Shown here piece by piece: positions 1 through 11,088 of a DNA stretch of 64,000 nt. How positions within the stretch are numbered: position 1 is the stretch's first letter; each line of letters starts with the position of its first letter. Below the pieces are notes generated by a model that worked only from the letters and a program-made list of their open reading frames with translations, searched no databases and had not been told where the DNA came from. The position numbers were made by a program, and so were the translations under genes. This stretch comes from Leptospira barantonii (GTDB lineage Bacteria; Spirochaetota; Leptospiria; Leptospirales; Leptospiraceae). The stretch covers positions 496,001-560,000 of the forward strand of contig NZ_NPDS01000002.1 in assembly GCF_002811925.1 (NCBI RefSeq), read 5' to 3'.

Positions 1-54
1 GAACGATTGATCAACATTCCGAGCGGATCCGGTTTGTTAACTTCGAAATCATAA
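1..54 (+). CDS. C-terminal end of a probable DegT-family sugar aminotransferase (truncated by window edge)
   Basis: Frame 1 is open from the first base and stops at 52-54, encoding 17 residues that end INIPSGSGLL plus a short polar tail. LegC-type UDP-sugar aminotransferases commonly end with a similar 'IN-P-S' stretch, and such a gene is expected just before neuD/neuB in a legionaminate-type cluster. Its stop codon lies directly against the next start at 55, so the two are probably co-translated. Only the tail is visible, so the family assignment rests mainly on position; a different upstream gene is possible. Confidence 0.5.
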   Translation, partial: ERLINIPSGSGLLTSKS

Positions 55-675
55 ATGAAAAAACCAATCATTCTGATCGGAGCGGGCGGGCATGCTCGAT
101 CTTGTATCGACGTGATCGAATCCGAGGGGAAGTATTCCATTGTCGGTTTGATCGGCTCGGAACAGGAATTGGGAACCGAAATTCTCGGTTACAAGGTAAT
201 CGGAACCGATCAAGATTTAGAAAAATTGCATAAAGATTGCGGAAGTGCGATCGTTACCGTAGGACATATCAAAAATTCGGAGCCGAGAATTCGGATTTTT
301 CGACGTTTGAAAGAGATCGGTTTCGAATTGCCCGTAATCGTTTCACCGATCGCGTATGTTTCGAAACATTCTAAGATTGGAAACGGTTGTATCATCATGC
401 ATCATACAATCGTAAATTCAAACGTCGAAATCGGAGACAACTGCATCATCAATTCCAAAGTTCTTTTGGAACACGACGTTAAGATCGGAAATCACTGTCA
501 TATCTCCACGGGCGCGATTTTAAACGGAGAGGTTTCGGTGGGGGACTCTTCGTTCATCGGAAGCGGTTCCGTGGTTCGGGAAACGATTTCGATCGGCGCA
601 AACAGTTTGGTCGCTATGGGAAGTAGGGTGATTTCGGATCTTCCCGAATTTTCAAAGTATAAAATAAAACTCTAA
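55..675 (+). CDS. neuD: NeuD/PglD-like sugar O- or N-acetyltransferase
   Basis: A 206-residue protein that should transfer an acetyl group from acetyl-CoA to an amino sugar or nonulosonic acid in the cytoplasm. An N-terminal Rossmann-like part carries GAGGHAR (residues 9-15), typical of the PglD/NeuD family. Residues about 98-192 are imperfect hexapeptide repeats of a left-handed beta-helix, with the EHD motif (139-141) placing the usual catalytic base at His140. The length is normal. It is followed after 3 bases by neuB and opens the NulO operon seen here. In legionaminate pathways the same fold is the LegH N-acetyltransferase, so the acceptor could be a UDP/GDP-4-amino sugar rather than sialic acid. 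Confidence 0.85.
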   Translation: MKKPIILIGAGGHARSCIDVIESEGKYSIVGLIGSEQELGTEILGYKVIGTDQDLEKLHKDCGSAIVTVGHIKNSEPRIRIFRRLKEIGFELPVIVSPIAYVSKHSKIGNGCIIMHHTIVNSNVEIGDNCIINSKVLLEHDVKIGNHCHISTGAILNGEVSVGDSSFIGSGSVVRETISIGANSLVAMGSRVISDLPEFSKYKIKL

Positions 676-678
676 ATT

Positions 679-1680
679 ATGAAAACCTTAATTATCGCCG
701 AAGCGGGTGTGAATCATAACGGGGATATCAACCTTGCTCTGAAGTTGATCGACGCGGCTTCCGATGCGGGTGCGGACGTAGTGAAGTTTCAAACTTTCGA
801 GGCGAAAAGATTGGCCACTAAATCCGCAAAAAAAGCGGATTATCAATCGGCCACGACAGGCTCAGAAGAGTCCCAATTCGAAATGTTAAAAAAACTCGAA
901 TTGTCGAAAAAAGATCATGAAATTCTAATACAACGTTGTAACGAAAAAAAAATCGAATTTTTCTCCACCGCATTCGATCTGCAAAGTCTCAGCTTTTTGG
1001 AAGGACTGAACTTAAGCAGATACAAAATTCCTTCGGGTGAAATCACCAATCTTCCCTATATCCGAAAAATCGGAGCGTCCGGAAGGCCGATCATTCTTTC
1101 TTCCGGAATGTCTACGTTGGCGGAAATCGAATCGGCAATTTTTGTTTTGGAAAAAGCGGGAACAAAACGCGAGAACATAACCGTATTACATTGTAACACG
1201 GAGTATCCGACGCCATTCTCGGACGTGAATCTTTTAGCGATGAGATCCATTGCGGATTCTTTCAAGGTAAAAGTGGGGTATTCCGATCATACATCCGGAA
1301 TCGAAGTTTCGATCGCCGCGGTTGCGTTAGGCGCATCCGTAATCGAAAAACATTTTACCCTAGATCGTACGTTGCCCGGACCGGATCATAAAGCGAGCCT
1401 CGAGCCGGAAGAATTGAAAACAATGATACGATCGATTCGTAATATAGAACAGTCTTTAGGCGACGGAATCAAAAGACCGAGCCAAAGCGAATCGAAAAAT
1501 ATTTCGATCGCGCGCAAGTCTCTCGTTGCGGCTCAGCCGATTCGTTCGGGAGAAATTTTTTCTTACGAAAATCTTACTACAAAAAGACCGGGAAACGGAA
1601 TTTCTCCAATGCGTCTGGATGAAATCGTCGGTTTAAAAGCTCATAGAGATTTCACCGAGGACGAATTGATCGATCTATGA
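679..1680 (+). CDS. neuB: N-acetylneuraminate/legionaminate synthase (NeuB family)
   Basis: This 333-residue enzyme condenses a 2-acetamido mannose-type sugar with phosphoenolpyruvate to give a nine-carbon nonulosonic acid. The TIM-barrel part shows IAEAGVNHNG near the N-terminus, KFQTF (36-40) and VIEKHFT with a following GPDHKASL segment. The last 60 residues form the antifreeze-like SAF domain that caps the active site. The length fits the family. Its TGA overlaps the ATG of neuC. With the PtmE-like and NeuC-like neighbours the product is more likely a legionaminate-type acid than Neu5Ac, but substrate cannot be read from the sequence. It is the first of two synthases in this window (the other is at 11833). 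Confidence 0.9.
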   Translation: MKTLIIAEAGVNHNGDINLALKLIDAASDAGADVVKFQTFEAKRLATKSAKKADYQSATTGSEESQFEMLKKLELSKKDHEILIQRCNEKKIEFFSTAFDLQSLSFLEGLNLSRYKIPSGEITNLPYIRKIGASGRPIILSSGMSTLAEIESAIFVLEKAGTKRENITVLHCNTEYPTPFSDVNLLAMRSIADSFKVKVGYSDHTSGIEVSIAAVALGASVIEKHFTLDRTLPGPDHKASLEPEELKTMIRSIRNIEQSLGDGIKRPSQSESKNISIARKSLVAAQPIRSGEIFSYENLTTKRPGNGISPMRLDEIVGLKAHRDFTEDELIDL

Positions 1681-2837
1681 GAAGAAAGATCTGCGTCGTT
1701 ACCGGAACCAGAGCCGAATACGGTTTGCTCCGTTTGTTGATCCGAAAAATTCAGGATTCAAGCAAGCTCGAATTACAAATCGTAGCTACGGGAATGCATC
1801 TTTCTCCCGAGTTCGGTTTAACGTATCGGGAGATCGAGGCGGACGGTTTTAAGATCGATAAAAAAGTGGAGATGCTTTTGAGTTCGGACACCGCAACTTC
1901 CGTTTCCAAATCGATCGGAATGGGAACGATCGGCTTTGCGGACGTTTGGGAAGATTTAAAACCGGATCTGATCGTCGTTTTGGGCGATCGATTCGAAATA
2001 TTCTCGGCTGTGTCCGCGGCGATGATCGCGAAAATTCCAGTCGTTCACATTCACGGCGGAGAAACCACGGAAGGCGCTTTCGACGAATCGATCCGTCATA
2101 GCATCACAAAGATGTCTCATATTCACTTTACCGCCGCCGAAGAATATAAGAAAAGAGTAATGCAATTGGGCGAGAACCCGGAACGAGTTTTTAACGTAGG
2201 CGGTCTCGGCGTGGATAGCATTCGAAGTTTGGATCTGATGAATCAAACCGATTTGGAAACTTCGATGGGTTTTAAATTCGGAACGAAAAATCTATTAGTG
2301 ACGTTTCATCCCGAGACCTTGGATGCGAAGTCTCCCAAGGAACAGTTCGACGAATTGTTAAAGGCTCTGGATCGAGTGCCGGATATTTCGATCATATTCA
2401 CTCTTCCGAACGCGGACACGGGGAGCCGGGAAATCATTCAATCGATTCATAATTTTGTAGGGACGCGTAAAAACTCGATCGCGTTTACTTCCTTAGGTCA
2501 AAGACGTTATTTTTCTTGTATTCGATTTATCGACGGAGTGATCGGAAATTCTTCCAGCGGTCTTTTGGAAGTCCCCACGTTTCAAAAAGGAACCGTGAAT
2601 ATCGGAGGAAGACAAAAGGGTCGATTGAAAGCGGAAAGTGTGATCGATTGTGAACCGGAAGAATCCTCAATCCTACGCGCCATAGAGAAACTTTATTCAA
2701 AAGAATTTCAAAACGGTATATCGACCGTTAAAAATCCATACGGAGAAGGGAACGCAACTTCCAAGATTATGGACGTCTTAGAAAATATTTCCTTGGATCA
2801 AATTCTAAAAAAGAAATTCTTCGATCTTTCCTTCTAA
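1677..2837 (+). CDS. neuC: Hydrolysing NDP-GlcNAc 2-epimerase (NeuC/LegG type)
   Basis: A 386-residue GT-B-fold enzyme that removes the nucleotide and inverts C2 of an NDP-N-acetyl-glucosamine-type sugar, supplying the mannose-type substrate of the neighbouring synthase. Family signatures are GTRAEYG near residue 10, a VLGDRFE stretch, HIHGGETTEGAFDE in the middle, and HPET. The start ATG overlaps the neuB stop (ATGA), so translation is probably coupled. In clusters with a PtmE-like enzyme the substrate is a GDP- or UDP-bacillosamine-like 6-deoxy sugar (LegG). The classical UDP-GlcNAc reaction of NeuC cannot be excluded. Confidence 0.87.
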   Translation: MRRKICVVTGTRAEYGLLRLLIRKIQDSSKLELQIVATGMHLSPEFGLTYREIEADGFKIDKKVEMLLSSDTATSVSKSIGMGTIGFADVWEDLKPDLIVVLGDRFEIFSAVSAAMIAKIPVVHIHGGETTEGAFDESIRHSITKMSHIHFTAAEEYKKRVMQLGENPERVFNVGGLGVDSIRSLDLMNQTDLETSMGFKFGTKNLLVTFHPETLDAKSPKEQFDELLKALDRVPDISIIFTLPNADTGSREIIQSIHNFVGTRKNSIAFTSLGQRRYFSCIRFIDGVIGNSSSGLLEVPTFQKGTVNIGGRQKGRLKAESVIDCEPEESSILRAIEKLYSKEFQNGISTVKNPYGEGNATSKIMDVLENISLDQILKKKFFDLSF

Positions 2838-2846
2838 ACGAAAATT

Positions 2847-3893
<1,047 letters not shown>

Positions 3894-3908
3894 GGATAGA
3901 TAGTATCG

Positions 3909-5066
<1,158 letters not shown>

Positions 5067-5078
5067 GATTCGTTCATC

Positions 5079-5849
5079 ATGAGAAAAATTCGACTCATAG
5101 CAAGACTGGATATCAAGGGTCCAAACCTAATCAAGGGCGTGCACCTGGAAGGATTGAGAGTCATCGGTTCTCCGGCGGAATACGCTCATAAGTATTACCA
5201 CCAAGGGGCCGACGAATTAATTTACATCGACTGCGTCGCGAGTTTATACGGAAGAAATAATCTAAGCGAGATCGTGGAAGATTCCGTAAAGGATATATTC
5301 GTACCTCTTACGGTCGGCGGAGGAATCCGATCCGTTGAAGACGCCACTCGTTTGCTTCGGAGCGGAGCCGATAAGGTTGCGATCAATACCGCCGCGGTTT
5401 CCAATCCGAATCTGATTTCTGAGATATCGAGAAAATTCGGAAGTCAGTGTATGGTTTTATCCGTACAAGCAAAGCAAATCGCTGATAAAAAATGGGAAGT
5501 GTATACGGACAACGGAAGAGAAAGAACGGGTCTCGACGTGATTGAATGGGTGCAAAAAGCCGTGGAGCTTGGCGCCGGTGAAATTTTATTAACCTCCATA
5601 GATCGTGAAGGAACCCGAAAGGGTTTTGATACGGATCTAGTCCACTCGGTAACGAAAGTAGTTTCGGTGCCCGTAATCGCAAGTGGTGGAATGGGAACTC
5701 CCGAACATCTGATCGACGTGGTAAAAAACGGAGAAGCGGATGCGGTCGCGATGGCCGACATTCTTCATTACGATCGATCGACGATCGGAGACATTCGTAA
5801 GACTGCGGAATCTTCCGGCATCGAGGTGAGACACTATGTCCTCTCGTAA
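5079..5849 (+). CDS. hisF: HisF-like cyclase subunit paralogue dedicated to surface sugar amidation
   Basis: A 256-residue (beta/alpha)8 protein related to the imidazole glycerol phosphate synthase cyclase. The barrel features are clear: RLD with Asp11, TVGGGIRS (78-85) and ASGGMG (201-206). The usual second catalytic aspartate, at position 130 of classical HisF, is replaced by Gln130 in SVQAK (128-132). With hisH (14-base overlap) and wbpG as neighbours, it most likely channels ammonia to the WbpG-type enzyme instead of making histidine. The substitution fits loss of the cyclase reaction. It could still be a bifunctional HisF, but no other histidine gene is nearby. Confidence 0.87.
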   Translation: MRKIRLIARLDIKGPNLIKGVHLEGLRVIGSPAEYAHKYYHQGADELIYIDCVASLYGRNNLSEIVEDSVKDIFVPLTVGGGIRSVEDATRLLRSGADKVAINTAAVSNPNLISEISRKFGSQCMVLSVQAKQIADKKWEVYTDNGRERTGLDVIEWVQKAVELGAGEILLTSIDREGTRKGFDTDLVHSVTKVVSVPVIASGGMGTPEHLIDVVKNGEADAVAMADILHYDRSTIGDIRKTAESSGIEVRHYVLS

Positions 5850-6483
5850 AGTTTTGATAATCGACTACGGAGTCGGAAACCTTCTTAGCGTAAAACGCGG
5901 TTTCGAATATTGCGAAGCCGAAGTGGAAATTTCATCCGATCCCGAGGCCATACAAAAGGCCCCTCACGTCGTACTTCCCGGAGTCGGCGCCTTCGCAAAC
6001 GCGATGGTCGCATTGAAAGAACGTTCTCTCATAGAAGTCATACAAGAGATCGCGCATAGAGGAACTCCTTTGATGGCCATTTGTCTCGGAATGCAGATGC
6101 TTATGGACGAAAGCGAAGAGTTCGGAGTTACGGCCGGGTTGGGATTGATTCCCGGAAGAGTGGTTCCGATCCCGGCCCTTACAAAGGAAGGATCTTCACA
6201 TAAGATTCCGCATATCGGTTGGAACGAATTGAAAAAACCGATCGAAACGGTGGAATGGAATAACACAATATTAGAAAATTCTCATGAAGGAGATTCGGTT
6301 TATTTCGTCCATTCGTTCATGGCGAAACCGGTCGATCCGAATCACCGAATCGCGGATTGTATCTACGGAGGACATTCGATCGCCGCGGTCATCGGATACA
6401 ACAACGTAGTAGGTTGTCAATTTCACCCCGAGAAAAGCGGCGAAGTCGGTTTGAACCTTTTAAAACGGTTTTTGAAATTTTGA
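5836..6483 (+). CDS. hisH: HisH-like glutamine amidotransferase paralogue
   Basis: A 215-residue class I glutamine amidotransferase that hydrolyses glutamine and passes ammonia to its HisF-like partner. The triad is intact: Cys83 in ICLGMQ, and His197/Glu199 in FHPEKS. The N-terminal IDYGVGN and LPGVGAF motifs are those of HisH. The gene starts inside hisF (14-base overlap), so the two are translationally coupled. Its TGA overlaps the TTG start of the CMP-sugar synthetase. Context with WbpG points to acetamidino-sugar synthesis rather than histidine biosynthesis. Confidence 0.87.
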   Translation: MSSRKVLIIDYGVGNLLSVKRGFEYCEAEVEISSDPEAIQKAPHVVLPGVGAFANAMVALKERSLIEVIQEIAHRGTPLMAICLGMQMLMDESEEFGVTAGLGLIPGRVVPIPALTKEGSSHKIPHIGWNELKKPIETVEWNNTILENSHEGDSVYFVHSFMAKPVDPNHRIADCIYGGHSIAAVIGYNNVVGCQFHPEKSGEVGLNLLKRFLKF

Positions 6484-7175
6484 AATTATTGACCGTGATT
6501 CCCGCTCGAGGAGGATCCAAACGTTTACCCGGAAAGAATATAAAGATTCTCGGAGATAAACCTTTGATCGCTTGGAGCATCGAAGTAGCGAAAGAAATTC
6601 CCGAGATATGCGATATCTTGGTTTCTACGGATGATCCGGAAATCGCGGAAGTCGCAAAGAAGTGCGGAGCCTCGGTTCCATGGTTAAGACCTGCTGAGTT
6701 AGCGACCGATACTTCCACTTCCATCGACGTGGTTTTACACGCGTTACATTGGTATGAGAAAGAAAGACAGAAAGTAGACGGTGTGATCTTGCTTCAACCG
6801 ACTTCTCCGTTTCGCAAAAAAGAATCCGTCGAAAAAGGAATCGATCTCTTTCTAAAAAACGAAGGAAAAAAAACGGTCCTCGGCGTAAGTCCCGCAGATC
6901 CGCATCCTATGTGGTGTTTGAAATTGGAAAACGGGATTCTCAAACCGTTTCAAGAAGGAGGCGGTTTGCATTTGAGATCACAGGACTTACCTCCTGCGTA
7001 TTCCGTAAACGGATCCTTTTATCTAACGCCCAAAGATCATCTGATCGAAAAAAAGAATTTTTACACGGACGATATTCTTCCTCTGATCTCCGAAATGCCG
7101 GCGGAGAACGTGGACATCGATACCGAATCGGATTGGATCGAGGCGGAAAACTTTTTAAGGACTCAAGCAAAGTAG
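6480..7175 (+). CDS. neuA: CMP-nonulosonic acid cytidylyltransferase (NeuA/LegF/PtmB type)
   Basis: Activates a nonulosonic acid with CTP to CMP-NulO, the donor for glycosyl transfer. The nucleotide-binding stretch ARGGSKRLPGKN lies at residues 9-20, followed by LLQPTSP, a VNGSFY segment and DIDTESDW near the end, all typical of acylneuraminate cytidylyltransferases. I place the start at a TTG (6480) overlapping the hisH stop because family members begin a few residues before the ARGGSK motif. A longer frame from 6357 would only read an antisense-like, arginine-rich stretch inside hisH. The protein is then 231 residues, normal length. No strong ribosome site is visible, so coupling to hisH is likely. 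Confidence 0.87.
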   Translation: MKLLTVIPARGGSKRLPGKNIKILGDKPLIAWSIEVAKEIPEICDILVSTDDPEIAEVAKKCGASVPWLRPAELATDTSTSIDVVLHALHWYEKERQKVDGVILLQPTSPFRKKESVEKGIDLFLKNEGKKTVLGVSPADPHPMWCLKLENGILKPFQEGGGLHLRSQDLPPAYSVNGSFYLTPKDHLIEKKNFYTDDILPLISEMPAENVDIDTESDWIEAENFLRTQAK

Positions 7176-7187
7176 GAAATTCTAATA

Positions 7188-8381
7188 TTGCTTTTTAAGA
7201 TCGTAAACAAAATCCGAAGTCTATTCCTATTCTTTCTTAAGTCAGAGAAAGAATGGAGATTGCCGAAAAAAAGCGACTTATTGTTTTACGATTTCGTCGG
7301 GTACGAGGCTTTTGAAAGTTATATCCGAATGTATGATCCCACCGTCTTATACATTCGAGGTGAAAAATTCAACGTTCCCGTATTCCTTTCGGCGCTTTTA
7401 AAGGGAAGGCCGGGTTTACAAGGTTATATAGACGAGTTCATTCGTTCCGTAAAACCGAAGTTGATTCTGACATATATCGATAATAATCCGAAGTTTTACG
7501 AATTGAAGGAAGCGCATCCGGCAATCGTCACCATGTTCGTGCAAAACGGTTTTCGAGGCGAGATCGGAGACATTTTCGGTTATCTAACGCCGAAAGAGAC
7601 GTATAACGTCGATTATATGCTGACGTTGGGCGCCGATATCGGGGAAAAATATTCCCAATATATCAAAGGAAAATCGATTTCGATCGGTTCTTTTAAGAAC
7701 AATAAGATTCCGAAAGGAAAATCGATCGATTCTTCGAAAATCGATTCCATTCTTTTTATTTCTCAATACATCAAACGACCGCAAAATGAAACCGAACCGT
7801 TTTACGTGGAAGCGGACGGATCGGTGTATTACTGGGAACAATTCTACGAGACCGAATTGCTCTTGTTACCTTTTCTCAAAACGTATTGTTTGGAAAAGGG
7901 GCTATCCATCAAAGTTTGCGGTAGAACTAAAAAGAACGATCCGGACGAATTCGATTTTTATAAAAATTATTTCGAAGGATTGGATTGGACCATGACACCG
8001 CACGAGTCCTTTCGTTCGAGTTACGAGTTGATCGATTCCGCTCCGATTACCGTTTTTGTCGATTCGACCTTAGGGTATGAGGCTTTGGCCAGAGGAAAAA
8101 GATCGGTGGGGATTACTTCGCGTTGTCGTTCGTTGAAAAACGAATCCTATAGATTCGGATGGCCGGGCAAGTTGTCCGATAACGGTCCTTTTTGGACCAA
8201 CGATCTGAATCTCAAGTCCGTTCGACGAGCTCTGGATCATGTGATCGAAATTTCGGAGAATTCCTGGCAAGAAGAACTGAAAGAATCCGGATTCGCCAGA
8301 ACGGTCGATTTTGATCCGGATAATTCTCGCTTTAGGGAATTGCTTTCTGGAATATTAGTAAAAAACAATAATCTAAATTAG
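7188..8381 (+). CDS. Surface carbohydrate biosynthesis protein of unknown reaction
   Basis: A 397-residue protein that resembles the uncharacterised 'surface carbohydrate biosynthesis' family found in NulO loci of Leptospira and other bacteria. It has an N-terminal hydrophobic patch (residues about 10-17), no clear transmembrane segment, and a late DSTLGYEALARGK motif. That motif recalls the nucleotide-binding half of GT-B or CDP-glycerol-type transferases. The TTG start has a good ribosome site (AGGAA at 7174-7178). It directly follows the CMP-NulO synthetase and closes the first NulO module, which makes it a candidate NulO transferase. That role is inference; no catalytic residue can be named with confidence. 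Confidence 0.65.
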   Translation: MLFKIVNKIRSLFLFFLKSEKEWRLPKKSDLLFYDFVGYEAFESYIRMYDPTVLYIRGEKFNVPVFLSALLKGRPGLQGYIDEFIRSVKPKLILTYIDNNPKFYELKEAHPAIVTMFVQNGFRGEIGDIFGYLTPKETYNVDYMLTLGADIGEKYSQYIKGKSISIGSFKNNKIPKGKSIDSSKIDSILFISQYIKRPQNETEPFYVEADGSVYYWEQFYETELLLLPFLKTYCLEKGLSIKVCGRTKKNDPDEFDFYKNYFEGLDWTMTPHESFRSSYELIDSAPITVFVDSTLGYEALARGKRSVGITSRCRSLKNESYRFGWPGKLSDNGPFWTNDLNLKSVRRALDHVIEISENSWQEELKESGFARTVDFDPDNSRFRELLSGILVKNNNLN

Positions 8382-8432
8382 TAATTTTTAAGATAATACG
8401 TTAATTGGAATCTAAATTTTTGGAATATACGA

Positions 8433-9434
8433 ATGAGTAAAAGTAAGTCGATTTTAATCACAGGTGGAACCGGTTCGTTCGGTAAAGAGTTTACGAAAAG
8501 GATTCTCGCCGATTATCCCGATGTTAAAAGATTGGTGATTTATTCGAGGGATGAACTGAAACAATACGAAATGTCTCAGGAATTTCCGGAAAGTAAATAT
8601 CCTCAGATTCGTTATTTTATCGGGGATATTCGTGATCGCGAGAGAATCACAAGAGCTCTGGAAGGAATCGACACGGTGATTCACGCCGCGGCTTTAAAAC
8701 AAGTGCCCGCCGCGGAATACAATCCTTTCGAAGCGATTAAAACGAATATCATCGGCGGACAAAACCTGATAGAAGCCTGTATCGACCGAGGAGTGAAGAA
8801 GGTAGTGGCTCTTTCGACCGATAAGGCCGCGGCGCCCGTGAACTTATACGGAGCTACAAAACTCGCTTCGGATAAACTTTTCGTTGCGGCGAATAACTTC
8901 AAAGGTTCTCACGATATAAAATTCTCGGTGGTTCGTTACGGAAACGTGATGGGGAGCAGGGGCTCGGTGATTCCATTCTTTTTAAATAAGAAAAAGGAAG
9001 GAGTTCTTCCGATCACGGACGAAAGAATGACCCGATTCAACATCACTTTAAAAGAAGGGGTCGATCTCGTTTTATTCGCATTGGAGAATATGTGGGGCGG
9101 CGAGATCTACGTGCCGAAAATTCCTAGCTACAGAATTTTAGACGTTGCGGCGGCCGTTGCGCCCGAGTGTAAAACGGAGATCGTAGGTATTCGTCCCGGT
9201 GAAAAGATTCATGAAGAGATGATTACCGAAACCGACGCGCTCAGCACGATCGAGTTCGATAAGTATTTCGTAATATTGCCTTCTTTTAAACCGACTTGGT
9301 CGATCGACGAATTTAAAAAATTCTTCAAAGGCGACTATTGTAAACAAGGGTTCCGTTACAATAGCGGTGAAAATACCGAGTGGTTGACCGTAGAGGAATT
9401 GAAACAATTGATCAAGGACTATGTAGTCGTTTAA
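8433..9434 (+). CDS. pseB: UDP-GlcNAc 4,6-dehydratase, inverting (PseB)
   Basis: First enzyme of the pseudaminic acid route: it dehydrates UDP-GlcNAc at C4/C6 and inverts C5 to give a UDP-4-keto-6-deoxy-L-arabino-hexosamine. The 333-residue SDR has GGTGSFG (11-17), the PseB/FlaA1 active-site set Asp130-Lys131 and Tyr139/Lys143 in STDKAAAPVNLYGATK, and RYGNVMGSRGSVIP. The length is standard. It opens the second NulO module after a 51-base gap. No PseC aminotransferase follows it, which is unusual. Confidence 0.92.
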   Translation: MSKSKSILITGGTGSFGKEFTKRILADYPDVKRLVIYSRDELKQYEMSQEFPESKYPQIRYFIGDIRDRERITRALEGIDTVIHAAALKQVPAAEYNPFEAIKTNIIGGQNLIEACIDRGVKKVVALSTDKAAAPVNLYGATKLASDKLFVAANNFKGSHDIKFSVVRYGNVMGSRGSVIPFFLNKKKEGVLPITDERMTRFNITLKEGVDLVLFALENMWGGEIYVPKIPSYRILDVAAAVAPECKTEIVGIRPGEKIHEEMITETDALSTIEFDKYFVILPSFKPTWSIDEFKKFFKGDYCKQGFRYNSGENTEWLTVEELKQLIKDYVVV

Positions 9435-9455
9435 GAATCTTTGAGCGATACGGAT

Positions 9456-10166
9456 ATGAAAAAACTTTGTATCATTACGGCCCGAGGCGGTTCGAAGCGG
9501 ATTCCACGTAAGAATATTAAGAATTTTTACGGAAGACCGATCATTTCTTATCCGATCGAACTCGCGCTTAAGTCGAACCTTTTCGACGAGGTTATGGTTT
9601 CCACGGACGATCGGGAAATTGCGGAAATTTCCAAAAGTTATTCCGCGAAGATTCCATTCTTTAGAAGCGAGAAAAATTCGAACGATACCGCGGGCACGGA
9701 TGCGGTTTTGTTCGAAGTCATCGAAGAATATAAGAAATTGGGAATGAACTTCGATTATGCGTGTTGTATTTATCCCACTTCTCCTTTGCTCACTCAAAAG
9801 AAATTGGAAGAAGCTTGGGATTTGTTGCGCGCAAAGGATTTGGATACGGTTTTTTCCATGATCAAATATAGTTCTCCGATACAAAGGTCGTTACGTTTGA
9901 ACGACGAGGGATTGGTTTCCATGTTTCATCCCGAGAATTTAACGAAACGATCTCAGGAGTTGGAATCGGCCTATTATGACGCGGGTCAATTCTACTTTTT
10001 TAATATTCAAAGATTCTTAGATAAGGGAAAACTTTGGACCGATCGTAGCTCCGCGATTCTTTTAGACGATATGGAAGCGCAGGACATAGACAACGAAGAA
10101 GATTGGAATCTTGCCGAGTTTAAGTATCAGGTTAGAATGCAGTCGATCGATTCTCCTAACCTCTGA
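9456..10166 (+). CDS. pseF: Pseudaminic acid cytidylyltransferase (PseF)
   Basis: Charges pseudaminic acid or a close relative with CTP. The protein begins MKKLCIITARGGSKRIPRKN, the normal PseF start, so I choose the ATG at 9456 rather than a TTG five codons upstream; this gives 236 residues. CIYPTSPLL and a late QDIDNEEDW segment match the family, and YDAGQFYFF sits where the sugar-binding region lies in PseF proteins. It is the second CMP-NulO synthetase in the window. This supports two different CMP-nonulosonates or one acid with two routes. Confidence 0.88.
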   Translation: MKKLCIITARGGSKRIPRKNIKNFYGRPIISYPIELALKSNLFDEVMVSTDDREIAEISKSYSAKIPFFRSEKNSNDTAGTDAVLFEVIEEYKKLGMNFDYACCIYPTSPLLTQKKLEEAWDLLRAKDLDTVFSMIKYSSPIQRSLRLNDEGLVSMFHPENLTKRSQELESAYYDAGQFYFFNIQRFLDKGKLWTDRSSAILLDDMEAQDIDNEEDWNLAEFKYQVRMQSIDSPNL

Positions 10167-10210
10167 ATTTTAAGTTTCGTTTTTTATAATATTATTTCGA
10201 TCCAAAGCCG

Positions 10211-11077
10211 ATGTCCCAAAAGACCATTTTAATCACCGGTTCCGAAGGTTTACTCGGATCCTCCTTAGTTCCGTTCCTAAAAAATCTAAATCACAACGTG
10301 ATCCGTCACAGTAGGAGCGGTAGCACCGAAGCGATCGGAGACCTTGTGGATAAGAAGATCGTTTGGAAGGTATTGGACGATCATACTCCGGACTTCATCA
10401 TAAATCTTGCGGCCGCGACGAACGTGGACGAGTGCGAGAGGAAACCGAATTACGCGTATTTATTAAACGTAAGAATTTTGGAAAACATAGTTTCCTGGAT
10501 TCAGTCGAAACAATCGAAAACACATTTGATTCATGTTTCAACTGATCAGGTTTACGACGGTAAAGGACCACATCTCGAAGAGAACGTCGAGTTGACCAAT
10601 TATTATAGCTTTTCCAAATATACGGGAGAACTAGTCGCGAACGCCGTTTCGAGTACGGTTCTACGAACTAATTTTTTCGGTTATAGTAAGAATGATATCA
10701 GACGTAGTTTTAGCGATTGGATCATCGAATCGGTCGACGCGGATAAGGAGATTACGGTATTCGAAGATATTCGTTTTAGTCCCTTGTCTCTTTCCACACT
10801 TGTTGAAATGATTCATAAGGTACTCTTGAATCCTAAAAAAGGAATTTATAATTTAGGTTCCAGCGACGGCATCAGTAAGGCCGACTTCGCTTATAAACTC
10901 GCCGACATTCTGAATAAATCGAAGGAAAAAATCAGAAAGGGATCCATCTTCGATCTCAATCTAAAAGCGTATCGACCTCGCGATATGACTATGAACGTTT
11001 CGAAGTTTGAAAGTGATTTCGACATTCGTCTTCCGAAAGTGGAAGATGAAATATTGACTCTTTTACAAAAAGGATAA
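10211..11077 (+). CDS. RmlD-like NAD(P)-dependent sugar reductase
   Basis: A 288-residue short-chain dehydrogenase of the RmlD (dTDP-4-dehydrorhamnose reductase) type. It has the cofactor loop GSEGLLGS (10-17), VSTDQVYDG and the YSFSK catalytic Tyr/Lys pair. RmlD enzymes reduce a 4-keto-6-deoxy nucleotide sugar. A true RmlD is encoded at 48892, so this copy probably acts on another substrate, most simply the 4-keto product of the adjacent PseB. That would replace the missing transamination step, but this is inference. It lies between pseF and the PIG-L deacetylase with short gaps on both sides. Confidence 0.75.
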   Translation: MSQKTILITGSEGLLGSSLVPFLKNLNHNVIRHSRSGSTEAIGDLVDKKIVWKVLDDHTPDFIINLAAATNVDECERKPNYAYLLNVRILENIVSWIQSKQSKTHLIHVSTDQVYDGKGPHLEENVELTNYYSFSKYTGELVANAVSSTVLRTNFFGYSKNDIRRSFSDWIIESVDADKEITVFEDIRFSPLSLSTLVEMIHKVLLNPKKGIYNLGSSDGISKADFAYKLADILNKSKEKIRKGSIFDLNLKAYRPRDMTMNVSKFESDFDIRLPKVEDEILTLLQKG

Positions 11078-11088
11078 TCGTTTTCACA

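Noticed and set aside
6357..6479. Upstream extension of the CMP-NulO synthetase
   Set aside because: The added 41 residues are arginine-rich and overlap hisH out of frame; family members start just before the ARGGSK motif.
5079..6483. True histidine biosynthesis genes hisF and hisH
   Set aside because: They lie between wbpG and a CMP-sugar synthetase, no other his gene is nearby, and HisF lacks Asp130.
9138..9884. Reverse-strand open frame of about 248 codons
   Set aside because: Antisense to pseB and pseF, with unusual composition (many Phe, Ile, Arg) and no family features.
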